From: Parasitella parasitica
Lineage: Eukaryota; Mucoromycota; Mucoromycetes; Mucorales; Mucoraceae
Direction of reading: 5' to 3'
DNA length: 64,000 nucleotides
NCBI GenBank assembly: GCA_025201805.1
Contig: MU619326.1
Location: 7,543-71,542, forward strand
The position numbers and the translations under genes were made by a program. Positions 12,665-26,200 of this stretch are shown in pieces (within the stretch, counting starts at the first letter, position 1; each line of letters begins with the position of its first letter). The notes beneath the pieces are model-generated. The model ran no database searches. It was not told where the DNA came from and saw only the letters and a list, made by a program, of their open reading frames with translations.

Positions 12665-13753
12665 CCCAAAATAAATGAGTTGCAGCATCAGTATTCCCCA
12701 ACATAGATTGCTATAATTGGTATAAATGATGCCAGCTATCCTCTATGTATTTGTCAACCGAAATGTCTTTCGTTTGTTTCTGTAATTTGTCGCATACCGT
12801 ATCTTTTAGCCGAGACAAACTTCAAGTATGCAAGCATTTTCCTGGATGGGCGTTTCATCCAAAAATTGTAATTCACATCTTCAGCCATTTGAGAACACAG
12901 AAAACTCAGTAAAATACTTGCAGAAACATGCCAGATATATGCTGGGAGTTGCTAGTAAAATAAAGCCTTTGATGTCTACATAGACCTAATGGTATAACAC
13001 CTGCCAGGATAAAAACTATCATCAAAAAACATGGAATCAGCGTTGGTTCACACCAACAAATGCTTTATTTTTTGGTTCATTGTAATTACAGCATAAACCA
13101 AACCAAGATTTTAGCAGAATACAGAGGTCTTGTCTGTATGCCTTTGATATCTTGACGTCCTTTTATTCTTGAGCTTACACGCACGTCTCAATATCTTGTG
13201 TAGACTATAGGTAGTGTAGATTAATATTTTCATTAGATGCGTGCCTCCATCATCATTGCAGTTCATCTACATGTACTACCGGATTCATTGAATGGAATAG
13301 TATAGCTTCGGGTTTAAAGGCCAAACCACATAAAAGTTTTCAAATTTACGGCAATAAAATTGACCACGACTTGATTTTGATTATATTTCAACTATGGATG
13401 TGGTTTCTTAACGCTGTTCTTGGTCAAAATTTAAGTGTATCAATGGCACAATGTGTACCTTTTCCAAAACATTTGTCCTCAACACGCGACCCAATACAAC
13501 GACCAAGGCTTTATCTGTTCTCTTGTATAAAAGCGCTATAGCAGCCAATATAAGCCATTTTAAAGCAGTTGCAGTTGGAGAGCAAGTGTAGGTCCTGGAT
13601 ACTCTAATATTTATTGAAGCGTCCTGAACTTGCTATTAAGAAAAAGGGGTAAAGCAAGTGAGATTTAGTGTCCGTGTAAAAAAGAGATACGTACACTCAA
13701 AATCCAAACCTTTTTTTTCTTTCCTTATCCATACATATTGACGACAAAGTTAA
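12665..13753. other. Intergenic stretch, nothing recognised
   Basis: No open frame with protein-like content and no clear repeat. A T-rich tract at about 13710-13725 precedes the next start codon and is the likely promoter region. Confidence 0.4.
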
Positions 13754-15595
13754 ATGGAAGTGAAGAGCAAAGCCGAAGCAAATACATTGAAAACAAAGCC
13801 ATCACGTTGGCATACAAAAGGTAACATGCAGTAGCTGAATCTACTCTCAATCGCGCATGCATTGACAGCATTGACTAGAGTTTTACTTTTATTATTTCTG
13901 CTTCTGTCTTGTTGTGCCTTACATGTTCAAAGTAACCTACAACCTAAGCAAAGGTACATGAATGCATAGAATTCAAAAATACGAGTACTTATGTAGATTG
14001 CTGTAGAATCTCACCCTAATTACCATATCTACCAAGATTTATTATCTGACGGCTGGCTGTTTGGACGAAAAGTAGACAACAGCGATGCACAATACAGCCA
14101 GTTCCGTGATAAAATATTCCAGCTTTTACCTCTAGTTCTGCTGCACCTTGCTCTCAACAAAGCTAACCGCACATTCCATTGGGTTCAATCCAATCTTCAT
14201 TTCTCTCTAATCACATCCCTAATGATAGTATTCTTGTTTCATGGCTCCAGCACCTTCAAAATCATCTTCATCATCACAGCGAGTTTCAGCATTGGCCACT
14301 ATTGCAAAGGCTCAAAGTGGAATCCTATTCTAACATGGATATTTAATTTGCTTATGCTCTTTATCAATGAATATTACGATGGGTATCGATTCTCTCGAAT
14401 TTTTGGGCAAGGATTTCAGTGGCTAGATGACTGGGAAGGTTATCAAGCGAGATGGCATATTTTATTCAACTTTGCTATGCTTCGATTAATATCATTTAAT
14501 ATGGACTACTATTGGGCATGTGCTAGTAAAGACAAAGGTTTCAAAGACCATCCTGCCTATGAGGCACCTCGCACAGACAAGGAAAGGACCAGCAATCCTT
14601 TGATTGAAAGTGATTACAGTTATGTCAACTTTTTGGCGTATGCTCTTTACACACCTTTGTTACTATGCGGTCCCATTATTACCTTTAACGATTTCGTCTC
14701 TCAGGTAAAAATAAATTCAGAGTATTTATCGACATATGCTGACAGTATGTTTGCGATAGCATCGATTTCCATCCAGCAACCTCTCAAAACGCTATGTGGT
14801 GACTTACGCTATCCGCCTTGTGATTGTGCTTTTAGTTATGGAATTCACATTACATTATCTATATGTTGTAGCTATCAGCAAAGCGAAAGCATGGGATGGC
14901 GCTTCGCCCTTGGAGCTCAGTATGGTTGGCTATTTTAATCTGGTTGTAATTTGGATGAAGTTATTGATTCAGTGGAGATTCTTTCGATTATGGTCTTTGG
15001 CAGATGGCATTTGGGTGGAGGAGAATATGGTACGATGCATGAGTAATAACTTTTCAGCACAAAGGTTCTGGAAGAGCTGGCACAGGAGTTTTAATCGCTG
15101 GACGATTCGATACATTTACATCCCATTAGGCGGCTCTAAATACTTTGCTTTTAGCATGTGGGTAGTGTTCACATTTGTCGCATTATGGCATGATATTGAA
15201 TTGAAGCTGTTGGCTTGGGGATGGCTGATTTGTATATTTTTGCTTCCCGAGATCATAGCCACTAGATTGTTCAGTGAAAAGAGGGTATGTTTTGTGTGAG
15301 TATGATTGATTAATTCTCACACCTAAAGCATCTATAGTTTGGCGATAAACCTTACTACCGGTTTGTATGTGGATTGGGTGCAGTCGCCAATATCTTGATG
15401 ATGATGATTGCTAATTTGGTTGGATTCGCTGTGGGTGTTGATGGGGTCAAGGAGATGCTTACCAAAATATTTGGCACAGCGAATGGTTTGTCATTTTTGA
15501 TATCTGTCACCATCTGTTTATTTATTGCTGTTCAAATTATGTTTGAAATTCGTGAAAGTGAAAAGAGAAGAGGAGATCCAAAGTGGAAAATGTGA
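13754..15595 (+). CDS. GUP1: MBOAT acyltransferase, Gup1-like (GPI-anchor remodelling)
   Basis: Exons 13754-13820, 13879-13953, 14007-14704, 14760-15284 and 15338-15595 give 540 aa, near the usual 560. Fungal Gup1 is an ER multi-spanning O-acyltransferase that puts a C26 acyl chain on GPI anchors. Signature segments read from the spliced protein: [22 protein letters not shown] near the N-terminus, [32 protein letters not shown], and the catalytic region [19 protein letters not shown] (His at about residue 388), followed by the second conserved His in [11 protein letters not shown] (about 422). Many hydrophobic spans are present. The stop lies 77 bp from that of the minus-strand Spt5 gene, so the 3' UTRs probably overlap. 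Confidence 0.93.
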
Positions 15596-15672
15596 ATAAA
15601 TATAATAGTAATGCTTTTTTAACGTGATATTTTTATAATGTAAGAAAGATATTCTCCTCTTATATGTGTCAT

Positions 15673-18600
15673 TTAATCGACATTATCTGTACCAGTGTAT
15701 TTTGCAACAGAATTCATACTTAGAATCTTGAATCCACTACCATCACCTTTCAAACGAACGATACCATCATGGCTATCAACACCAATAAGCGAACCAAGCT
15801 CACCACGATGCTCACCCAGTATAATCTTGACGTTATCCTTTTTGCTTGGTCTAACAGGCTCTATGTAGTCAAACCCAATGTCCACCTTGTTTTGATTCTC
15901 CAGTACGCTAACAAGGCATTTACGGCTATTTCGATTGACGCTGATGATTTTACAATGTTGTCCCTTTTGAGCGTCTCCTTGGTTTCTCTTTAATATAACT
16001 TCGATTTCCTCAATCGGCCAGTTATTTTCACCTTGATCTCCTAATAAAATATAATGTAAATGAATAACATTCTACCAAATTATGATGGTTCACAAACCTT
16101 GATCTTCCACATGTCCATAATCGCCTCCACTAGGCATGAATGGTGTTTGAGGTAAGCCAGTCGCTGGTGTCGTTGGCATAAAGTTGCCTGGTGTAGTCGG
16201 TAAGTAACTACCTGGTGTTGGCGCTGACATCATAGCAGCAGGTGTAGGAGGAATCAAACCAGCGCCAGGCGTCGGGGCAGCTTCATAAGGTGTGGGGGCA
16301 TCATAAGGAGTTTGTGCAAAATTGACGGCTGGTGTTGGAGCCCTGGCTTCATAATTAGCAGCAGGTGTCGGTGCAGCCCACGAAGCACCAGGCGTAGGAG
16401 CGGTATCCGCATCTGCAAAACGATTACTGCTATTGCCAGAATAACCAGGCGTTTTAGCAATTTGAGGCACAGAGTATTGTGATTGTGTATTGTTGCTATA
16501 GCTTGAACTGTGATTATTGCCATCGCTCATCGTGTTGTTATCTCTATGACTACTACTACTGCTGCTGCTGCTATTCCAAGCAGAAGTTTCACGTCCCCAC
16601 ATTGGAGTTTTTGATCCAGAATCCCAAGCCGGTGTACGACCGCCGTCATTTGCATAAGGATTAGGTGTTCTGGCGCCAGAATTCCAGGCAGGCGTTTTTG
16701 AACCAGAATTCCACGCAGGAGTTCGAGAGCCAGAAGAGGCGTTGTGCATTGGAGTCATGGCACCGTCGCCATACCTACTTGGTGTACCCATAGGTCGAGC
16801 AAATCCGCCATTGTTGGAGGGGGTATCAAACCGATCTGGTGCAGCTTGACCAAGAGCATTGCCCTGAGAGTCTAAAATCATCAAATGTGCTTTATCGATG
16901 TTGAGTACCTTGGAATTGGTATGTAACTCGACACGGGCTTGTGTATCAGTAGCATCCTTTACAATACCGATATAACCTTTGTGAGGGCCTTGTGAGATAC
17001 GCACAGTTTTAGCCACTAAATTATCTCTACCACCACGACCTCTTCCAAGGAATCCACCACGGCCACCACGACCACCACGACCACCTCTCGAATCAGGACC
17101 ACCCCGGCCATCATCTCTGCCACCAAAACTACCATTACCGCCATTGAATTGAGGGTTTTGAGTCTTGGGGTTCGGTAAAACACGTCCACGAGTCGAAGCG
17201 CTTACAATGGAACGAGTGTTTGTGACCCAAACACCAAAGTTTTCAGAATGCTCTCTTGAGTGCAAAAATACAAGATGACGGTACAAATGAAGTACAGAGC
17301 AGTTGCGTTTGTCACCTACTTCGAAAACGGTATCACCATCACGAATGCTGTTTCCGTTGGCATCTGTTGCAACAGCTTTTGTGCTATCGCGTTTGTTAGT
17401 AATTTGATGTGGCTCCACCGTACGCATTTCGCCTTTTTGAGTAAGGACCTGGAATGAATCGCGATTGACCTTGACAATAACACCAACAGTATAAAAATCA
17501 AGCTGCACCAAATCATGCAGTTCGTAATTGCCAATCACTGTTTTGCCAAACATCACCTCCGCAGCTTCACGGAGGTCTTTTGCAAAAACGCGGACTTCTT
17601 TGAGAGAAGCATCTGACAATAGCGTAACGATATTATCTTGGATGTTCAAAACCATACCGCTCTCATCCTTAAAGCGACCGTTGATAACTTTTACATGATC
17701 GCCTTCCTTAAACTTCTTTCTCAACTGTTTAGCAGGCAATGTCACACGTTTCTTTGTTCCATCCATGTCCAACGAAACAGTAATTGAAGAATCGTTCACG
17801 TTTTCGACTGTACCCCAACTATGGATCATATCACCTTCAATTACACTGACAACATCGCCATTTTGGAAAAGTGTCGAAGCTTGTGCATTATTGATGGCCA
17901 TGCTAGACAACGAAGTCAAATCGATAGATCGCTCGCCATCTTCTGTGAGCTCTCCGTTACCGGCAAACCGAGCAATTTCATCCAGTGTGGGATTGACATC
18001 CTCAATTTGTAACGTAGCAACCTTCATGTATTTTTCAAGGTAACCATCACGATAATAATCACCGTTATAAACCCAATAAGGACCCTTTTTTTGAAGACTT
18101 GATATGGATCGATTTGCCAATCTCTCTGGGTTAAATAGCTTTGGTAAGGCCCGTACACCCTTTTTGCGCTTCCCGCCTGCGACATCATCATTGCTACTGC
18201 TTTCCAAATCTAGACGAGGCACTACTTTGACACGAGCTGAGTCTTGAGAGTCGGTAACCTCCATAACCTGAGCTAAGTCGCCAGCATAGGTGCCACGTTT
18301 AACACGAACCCAACCACCTAGGGGAATCTCGACTTCTTTTTTCTGCACCGAGATGGAGTCAACCATATCTTTTATAGGAACAAGCATTAAAGTGGACATG
18401 TATACATTGGGAATGTTAGCAAGTGTTTCTTGAACATGAGCCTGCCGACGAGCTTCCACATAGATATAGCCTTTGAGCGTTTCTCTTGCAAATGCAGAGA
18501 ATGTATCTAAGGGATGAGGTCCATTTTGTCTGTCGAAATATCTCTTCATCAAACCAAAAATGACATCTTTCTCTTTTCCAGGTTTGCATTTAACCATCCA

Positions 18601-19168
18601 CAGGTTAGGGTCATTTACACTAGGAAGAAGCAGCTGCTGAGGCACTTCTTCTGTGTCTTTGAATGTCTGTGGTTTGCTACGGCCGCCGTATTTTTCTGCA
18701 TAAAAAGCGGCTACTTGCTCATCATCCATGCCCTCCATCTCTCGTCTTCTACGATCTAGCTCGAGATGACGGCGAGCAGTTGTTTTTGTAGTAGTTAAAT
18801 CTTCATTTTCCTCGTCGATAAATCCATCTGCTTGAATTGACAAAATGATGATTACTTGTTAATTGATGTAATAGGTTATTAATCGCGTCATATGAGTACC
18901 TTCTCGACCATATTCTTCGTCGTCCTCGTCATCGTCTTCATCATCATCTACAATAGCCATCTCATCAATGAAAGGGTTGAATTTTCTCTTGGCAGGTCTC
19001 TTAATACAGAAGAAAAATATACGCAGTGAATACATAGCAACGGTGCATGTTATCTATATTTACAATGTCTTCGTCGTCATCCTCCTCATCTTCGTCCTCT
19101 TCCTCGTCGTGAAGAGGATCATTGTCTTCTTTATCAGCTTCTCTTCTATCGGAACGTTTAAGAGCCAT
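15673..19168 (-). CDS. SPT5: Transcription elongation factor Spt5 (DSIF large subunit)
   Basis: Exons on the minus strand: 19168-19064, 18999-18900, 18830-16098 and 16040-15673, giving 1101 aa. Order of parts: acidic N-terminus; the NGN domain (WMVKCKPGKEKDVIFGLMKR), which pairs with Spt4; several KOW domains (GDHVKVINGRFKDESGMV, VFLHSRE); an RGG-rich stretch at about residues 640-670; another KOW; then a C-terminal repeat region at about 760-825 with units like TPAWNSGSK, a second TP-rich block at about 880-975, and a final KOW-like domain (KIILGEHRGELGSLIG) encoded by the last exon. TPAWNSGSK units are the type phosphorylated by CDK9/Bur1 kinases. Long antisense open frames within the big exon are shadows. 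Confidence 0.96.
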
Positions 19169-19748
19169 TTCTGTATAAGCTTGTTAAAAAAGAAAGAAAC
19201 AACAGCATTTCCTTATTCCATGACAATGATGGTTATTCAAATGTGAATACTGTATCGATTATGTGACTATTTGGGTGCAATTTTTTCATTGGATTTAGAG
19301 GCGCCATCAATAGTGATCTAATAAAAGAGGCATCTGTTACAAATAAACGGTAAGATGTTGCTTTATTTATTTGCTTCATCCTGAAGAACCGAATAAATTA
19401 TATCAATCTCTTTAGTATGCTTTCGATGCAGCGTTCTTAAAGGCAGATGTCTTTTGTCATTCTTCTTTTGTAGTGATCATTTCAGTGGACTTTTTTTTTT
19501 CTCTTTTTTTTTTATCAAAATGTGGACATATGTCATTGGTAATGTGAATGCGTGTGATCATGAGCAAGGCATTGTAGTGCCTTGTGCAATTTTTTGTTTT
19601 GTTAAAATGATAAAAAAAGTCGCACGAGCTTCACTTATAACATTAGGATATCACCTGAGCTTCAAAGTAAAATACTACTACCATCATTATCATCCTCCCT
19701 TTTTTCTTCCCCTTTCTTCCTGAACGTTTTTTTTTCTCATAATATATC

Positions 19749-20621
19749 ATGACCAACTTCTTGATTAATATTAACGAGATTTTTCCGAATGATAATTTGC
19801 ATCAAATTCCTGTTATTGATAGTTCAAAAGCTACTTTATGGTAAGCATTTGTGTCGGCAGTAATAAGGGGTAAATTTAAATTAACCATGAGTAGGATGGG
19901 TGATCTTGATCCATGGATGGATGAGGCCTTTATCAAGCAACTCTGGTTTTCCTATGGTGAAAATGTAATTGTAAAGCTGATTCGAGACAAAAGAACTAGG
20001 TACATGATGCTTTTAACAATGATATATTCATTACGAAGCTAATTTTTTTTTAAAAAGTATTAGCTGCGGATATGCATTTATCGGATTTTCATCTACTTTA
20101 TCTGCTCAAAAAGCATTGACAACTATTCACGGCACTAGAATTCCAAATTCGTTGAAGACGTTTAGATTAAATTGGGCTTCAGGTGGAGGAATTTGCGATA
20201 AAAAGTATGTCAAAAGCATTACACTAAACAATAATTTTCTAAATGTACCTTTATAATTTATAGGGAGGATCGTGCGCCAGAATACAGTTTATTTGTTGGT
20301 GATCTCAGTAATGATATCGACGAAACGTTTCTCTTGGTAAGATTATTGCATTATTGCATTATAGTTAATATATATATATATATAACTCTGTCTTTATAGT
20401 CATTATTTCGTGCAAAGTACCCTTCTTGTCATTCAGCTAAGATTATGACAGATCCAGTAAGTGGGACCTCTCGAGGTTATGGATTTGTTCGATTCTTGAG
20501 GCAATTTGAACAACAAGAAGCTGTAACAGAGATGAATGGTATTATTTGTGACAATAGGCCTATCCGAGTTTCTTTTGCTACACCAAAGACAAACAATGCA
20601 CATCGATTTGACTCAAACCCG

Positions 20622-20656
<35 letters not shown>

Positions 20657-21257
20657 ACAACAACAACAACATAATGCCAGATACTTTCAATTAGCGTTAC
20701 AAGCGCCTGCTTTGGTTCACCAGCCTACTGATCCTAATAACACTACAGTATTTGTTGGTGGGCTTTCTTCCCCTGTTACTGAAGAAGAGTTAGGTCAATA
20801 CTTTGCACCATTTGGGGAGGTAACCTATGTAAAGATACCGCCTGGTAAAGGATGTGGATTTGTTCAATATGTCTCTCGCCAATCAGCAGAACAAGCGATC
20901 GAACGAATGAATGGGTTCTTAATTGGAACATCCAGAATTAGATTATCATGGGGACGATCGCAAGCTGATAAATCCTTTTCACCTAGTTCCACTGCCGAAT
21001 TAAAAAGCCCATCCACCAATACAACATTATCCTCTTCAACAAATAATACAAACTCTATACTTCAGTTTTCATCTTTTCGCCCATTATCGCCACCTTCCAG
21101 TTTATCATACGATCATCCACAGTCTTTATTTCGATCTGCTAGCATTGGAAGTGCTGACTATCACACTAGTAACGATTGGTTGTTGAATATAACGAATGAC
21201 CAGAAAGATGACCAGTATCAGTCAAAGGAATGGTATTTGGATGATTTTCTTTACTAG
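19749..21257 (+). CDS. Three-RRM RNA-binding protein of the Nam8/Csx1/TIA-1 group
   Basis: Exons 19749-19840, 19895-19999, 20064-20204, 20264-20336 and 20400-21257 give 422 aa. RRM1 starts at LWMGDLDPWMDEAFIKQLW and contains SCGYAFIGF. RRM2 starts at YSLFVGDLSNDIDETFLLSLF and has RGYGFVRF. RRM3 contains TTVFVGGLSSPVTEEELGQYF and GKGCGFVQY. A 16-residue poly-Gln run separates RRM2 from RRM3, and the C-terminal 90 residues are Ser/Asn-rich. In yeast the family includes the U1 snRNP protein Nam8 and the stress mRNA regulator Csx1; in animals TIA-1. Which role applies here is not decided by the sequence. The gene is divergent from Spt5 with about 580 bp between the starts. Confidence 0.88.
20622..20669 (+). 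repeat. CAG/CAA trinucleotide repeat encoding 16 Gln
   Basis: Sixteen consecutive Gln codons, with CAG and CAA interspersed, lie in the RRM2-RRM3 linker of the RNA-binding protein. CAA interruptions normally limit slippage, but length polymorphism between strains is likely. Confidence 0.9.
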
Positions 21258-23297
21258 CTGGTTTACTGCTTCTATGTCTTGCTATTTTATGATCGTTCTT
21301 TCTTTGCCATTATATTACATATACTACAAAAAACACCCTAAACACATAACCTTATCATAGCTTTCTTATTATTTATCTACGTATTACCTTTGTTATATCT
21401 TATATATGTTTTCTTTTCTTTTTTTTTTCACTCTTTGCTTATTTCCTTTATTTATGTATTAATATTATATAATGTATACTCTATCTGTTATATTTAAATA
21501 AATTGCCTCTTTAACAATTGTATGCATTAGTTTATGCGCATGACATGTGCATTCATCGAAATAGCTGATTGTTAAACATTTTCACTTGAAACATGGTTCA
21601 TGACAATCCCATCTACCATCAGGGTTGTTTTATACGAAAATTTTACTCGCAAATGAATTCTGGTTTGGGTCACTTAATAAAACTAAGCTTCAAGCCGCAC
21701 TGCGATTGAACGAAATCTGTTTGCGACTTTAAACATTCATCTATTGATCCTACATCAAAAACTGTATAAGAGCATTTCGTGTTTGATACATCGTAACGTA
21801 AATGGCGAACAACAGAGAAAAAAGGACCATAAAAAACCTCTAATATTACAGGAAATACATGTGCATACTTGGAATGTAGAATAGTCTAGCCAGGATCTGA
21901 TGGAGGCACCTGTTTTTTTTATTAAAAGCCAAACTTGAGGATTTTATATTGGGATTGTATATTTCAGCAGAATAATCTATTGATTGAAAAATTATCAACT
22001 AGAATTGAGTTAAGAGGTTTTATAAAGAGTATGAAGAATGGAATGACTCACATTTAGAAACTAGTGTTATCAAAGAAGCGTCACCTTATTTGCATTGGGA
22101 GACATGCTCATCAAAAGTTATTACTATCCTATAACTTAGGCATACAATTTCGATATTTAATAAAGTATCTTTAAGTTTCCGTATCTCATTAACATTTGGT
22201 TTTTATTATCTTTTTTGATCCAACAATCATAAATATCAGATATTTATTCATAACTTTTGCTAAAATAACCGTAGAAACGAGATCTAACTTGGAAAACATA
22301 GTATTGACTTGGCACTAACTGGCAACAACATTGGTTTACATGTTTTTATCCATATCTATAAAGTTATCAAATGATATCGCAAATTTACAGATCAGAATTG
22401 CATATAATCGATGATAGGCTTAGATAAAGAGCCACATAAACGCAATCTTATGAGCCATAAGTACAGGCATGATCATCGCTATCTGACCATAACTTGATTT
22501 CCTTTGGGCAATGTGTTGTTCAAAAATTATCTGCAAAAACAGTTTCACGTTTTCGGGTGTCGGAGATCGAAATATAAATCACGTGTTATTTCGTTCTCTG
22601 TGTGCGAAAGAAGTTTTTGTACGGTATTAGTGTAATAGATTAGATCATAAATACTGAGGATTGTTTTTCGAGTAAATCTAAGAGTATGAAATATATTTCG
22701 TCGCGGAAAAGATAATTATATAAGAATAAAAGGCATTATTTCATTGCAGTCGAAAGTAAGAACCGTGATAATCTAGTGTCACCTGATAATGATATGTTTA
22801 ATTATGAAAATCGATATTATATACAGGAGTTATGTTCAGTAGACAACATTTTTTATATAAGAAATACATATAAGCGCAGCATATATATTTTAGTACGGAA
22901 AAATATAAAGACTGTTTTATATTTATTTCAGGTTGTCGCGAAAACTTGTATTAAAGGAATGTATAAAGTCCGTAGACTATGGTAGTTTAATAATACTTGG
23001 ATATGTTTGGTACTGATTGTTTAATGAATTTTAAAACTAAATAAGATCGAAAATATGCAGAAGAACTCTATGGACCCGTTCTTCTTCCACCATCTTGTCA
23101 ATGGCTTTAGTAAAGTAGAAAAAATAGTGAGATTGGGTATGTCGTGTAAAAACATTTTGTTATGGCCAAAGATCAAAACGGTATACTCTTCTCTCTGGCC
23201 TAGTCAATGCTTTAGCCCTGAAAATTCCCAACATTTGAAGGAAAATTCATGCTCAAGTTCTAATCCCCCCTGGGCCACTTTAATTTGTTTTGGGATT
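21258..23297. other. Intergenic spacer with a fragment of an interspersed repeat
   Basis: No gene supported. The 3' UTR of the RRM gene is T-rich to about 21500. Bases about 22141-22430 resemble 39617-39830 (see the repeat entries). The open frame at 22776-22985 is AT-driven and lacks protein character. Confidence 0.4.
22141..22430 (+). repeat. Degenerate interspersed repeat, copy 1
   Basis: The start (CAATTTCGAT, then AATAAAGTA and CGTATCT) lines up in order with 39624-39665, at roughly three matches in four over 60 bp. Further words (TCAGATAT, TATCGC with AAATTTACAG) follow in the same order in both places. No coding capacity or terminal structure is seen. The class is unknown. Confidence 0.45.
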
Positions 23298-26200
23298 TTA
23301 GATATTCTGTTTACGAGCTATCATTCTCCACATTTGATAGTACAATATTTTACCCAGGCTAATCAACTGCCCTGCTTCAGCACCTTCGAATACAACATTA
23401 TCTGCTCGTTTTTCTCGGCTCACCATCCAGCCCTGGATCTTGTTATTGGGATCTAATTGAAGATGAATCATATAGTCCATGTATCTTGCATTATAGAGTA
23501 ATAAATGTCGACGGCCCCCTTCATAAAAGTATTTACAGCTACTTTTCATTACTTTCTGTACTGTATTCAAAGCAGAATCCCAATCTAGTTCCATGTTGAA
23601 TATTGTAGCAATATTCTTGTCTGCTTCAGTGATGTCAATTCGAACAAACTCACTCATGAGCTGTATCAATTCAGGACGATCGGGAGGTAGTTTGACAGAT
23701 TTGTCTAGAGTGAGATTGGCATTATAAAGCTTTTTCCAATTGTGGGCTCGTTGAATTCTGATAATGACCTATCAAACAACATATTAACAACCTGCTACTT
23801 CTGTATTATATTTCTCTTTACCTCTAATACAATACTATCAAGTTTGAGTCTAGCAGCAGATACAATATCTGCTAATGTATACCCCTCTTCAGGCAGAGAT
23901 ATTGCATTTAAATCAGGTCTTCGCCACGAGTATCCTTCGCTTTTAAGCCAACTGGGCTTCGTCATGGATTCAGGTGTTGTCTGACCTTGGTATACAACAA
24001 GAACAAAATATTCTACAATAATCTTGTCACTCACATTAGACTTTTCCTCTCCAAGAGCTGCTGCAGAACATGCAACTAAAGTATACTTCCATTTTGAGTG
24101 CGCTGGATCAGGGGGCGGTTTGGCTTTGAAAGAGAGATCAAAACTGGAAATTGCGACGGCAGAATAACGCTTGCTAGAGAGAACATTGAGTAAACCATGG
24201 CGAGGGGCATTTTTGAAGAGGTTTTCGAAAAAAGCATCAGTTTTAACATTATCTCCGTCAAATTGATAGAATCCATGAATAATACGATCCTTTGAATAGG
24301 GCGAGGGTTGCTGATTTGCAAGAGCAAAACGTCGAACAAAAGATAAAATGTCCAAATCAACTGGCATTTTGTCAGGGTTGTCCAAAATCTTTTGAATATA
24401 CTGCAACTGAAAGTCGTATACAAACGAGTTGATGTGAATCATTTGTTTGAAATGGCCAGAATTCTCTTCGAATTTTTGGAAATTTTCTCTCTTCTTTTCA
24501 CGAGTTTCATGTCGGAAGCGGTTGAAGTCCAAACGACCGTATTGCCGATGCAAAGTATACAACGTAACCGATACAAAGACACTGGTCAATCGAACTTCAC
24601 AAATAATAGAGCCACCTTCAAATACACGAAGTAAAAACATAGGAGGACAATCTGCTGTCATTTTTCTGCCTAAACTGAATTTTGAAGAACGCAGTGTAGC
24701 TTGATTAATATTCTCCTCATTGTTGTCGGTTTTAGCGAAATCAATCAATTGTAAATCAGCACCTTCCAGGTAACAAGCGTATTCAGATAACAGTGTGTTA
24801 GCCATGTCTTTATACCATGCAACAATTTCAGCTCTACCAGTCGATCCCTCTTGTAAATTGGGCCATTCTCTTTCAGGGTCGCAAAATATAAGAGGCGTTC
24901 GACAGAAATGCAGTACACGCGAAGATCGCATTATGATGGATACTTCCTGTCTTGACAACCCCTCTGTCAAGGCAATTTCTGTCTTGGGATCTCCGTATCT
25001 CTTCCTCCACTTCAAGTATACTTTAAGTGCTTTTCGATGTGCGGATTGCACCTTGGCTCTTCTTAAAAATGTTTCCAAAAATGGCTGACCATGGCGACGC
25101 AAAATATCAAAGTCTCTGCTGCGAATAGTTTCTGCTACAGAATCCGTAATTGAATCCATCAGAGCGTGATCTAATTCTGCAGGCCTGATAACGGATTTTT
25201 GAAGTATACGATCAATGAGTTCCTCCTGCTCCATTTGCCGGGTATTTGCAGAGGCATCCCCAGACGCAGTCTTTAACGGAACAGTGGGCGTACTTTCCAG
25301 CAATTTGTCTCGTGATGGCGCTGTGGTGGGGAAAGCGATTATGTCCTTTAGATCAAGCATATTGGCAGCGACATGGGTGTTGTTGTTTGCATTGACATTG
25401 GTATTGCTAGTCGTGCTACTATTGTTGTTGTTTCGTCTGATTCCTACAGGCGTTCGAGACCCACCATTTGACTCTGTTTTACTTGCTGCATCAGATTGTC
25501 TGCCCATCTTTGTTGGTTTAGGAGATGTTAGATGTATTTGCGGAGTGGATGCAGAGTAGCTTGTGGCTGTAGACATCAGATTTGAAGACAACGATTTTGT
25601 AGAGTTGTGATGAGCAATTGTGCCAAACTTTTCAATAACGTCTTTAATAGGTTCCGAGTGATGGAAAAGACCCATTTTCTGATGTAAAATGTTGTCCATA
25701 ATTTCACTGCGTGCTTGTTGTCTATTTGTAATTCGAATTATGCGATTAAACAAGTTTTGAGAGATGGATTCAGACCAATTGTAAGTGTAAATAGAGAGTC
25801 TATGCACATCAAGAGTCATGATCATAAAGCAATGCTTCTTAGAATCAAGCTGATGAGGACCATGCCTGCCAAGTAAGCCAGAATTGGAAAGCGTGCTAGA
25901 TGCTCTGGACTGATCCTGGTTTTCACTTCTACTTATCCGCTGACTATAACTACCTTCTGTATTTGCAGATTCTCCAGAACTACGTCGTGATCGAGCCTTT
26001 TGGCTATCGTTATCACTGGCGGTACTAAGTCTTCTTTCCGATGCAAAGGAATCAGATACACTACCCAGCTTTTCCACAAATTCATCAAGCCCACTAATAG
26101 CAACGAGACGGATGTTGCTCTGTATCTTCTGCCTTTGGCGGTATTGAAACCCTCGATAAAGCTCCCATTTACTTTTTGGATCAAGTGGCTCGTCGCCCAC

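Noticed and set aside
17765-18043. 92-aa plus-strand frame
   Set aside because: It is antisense within the Spt5 KOW region, with no independent splice or domain signal.
21540-22990. Possible solo LTR in the spacer
   Set aside because: I could not find matching ends, a TG...CA pair with a target duplication, or a second copy in the window.
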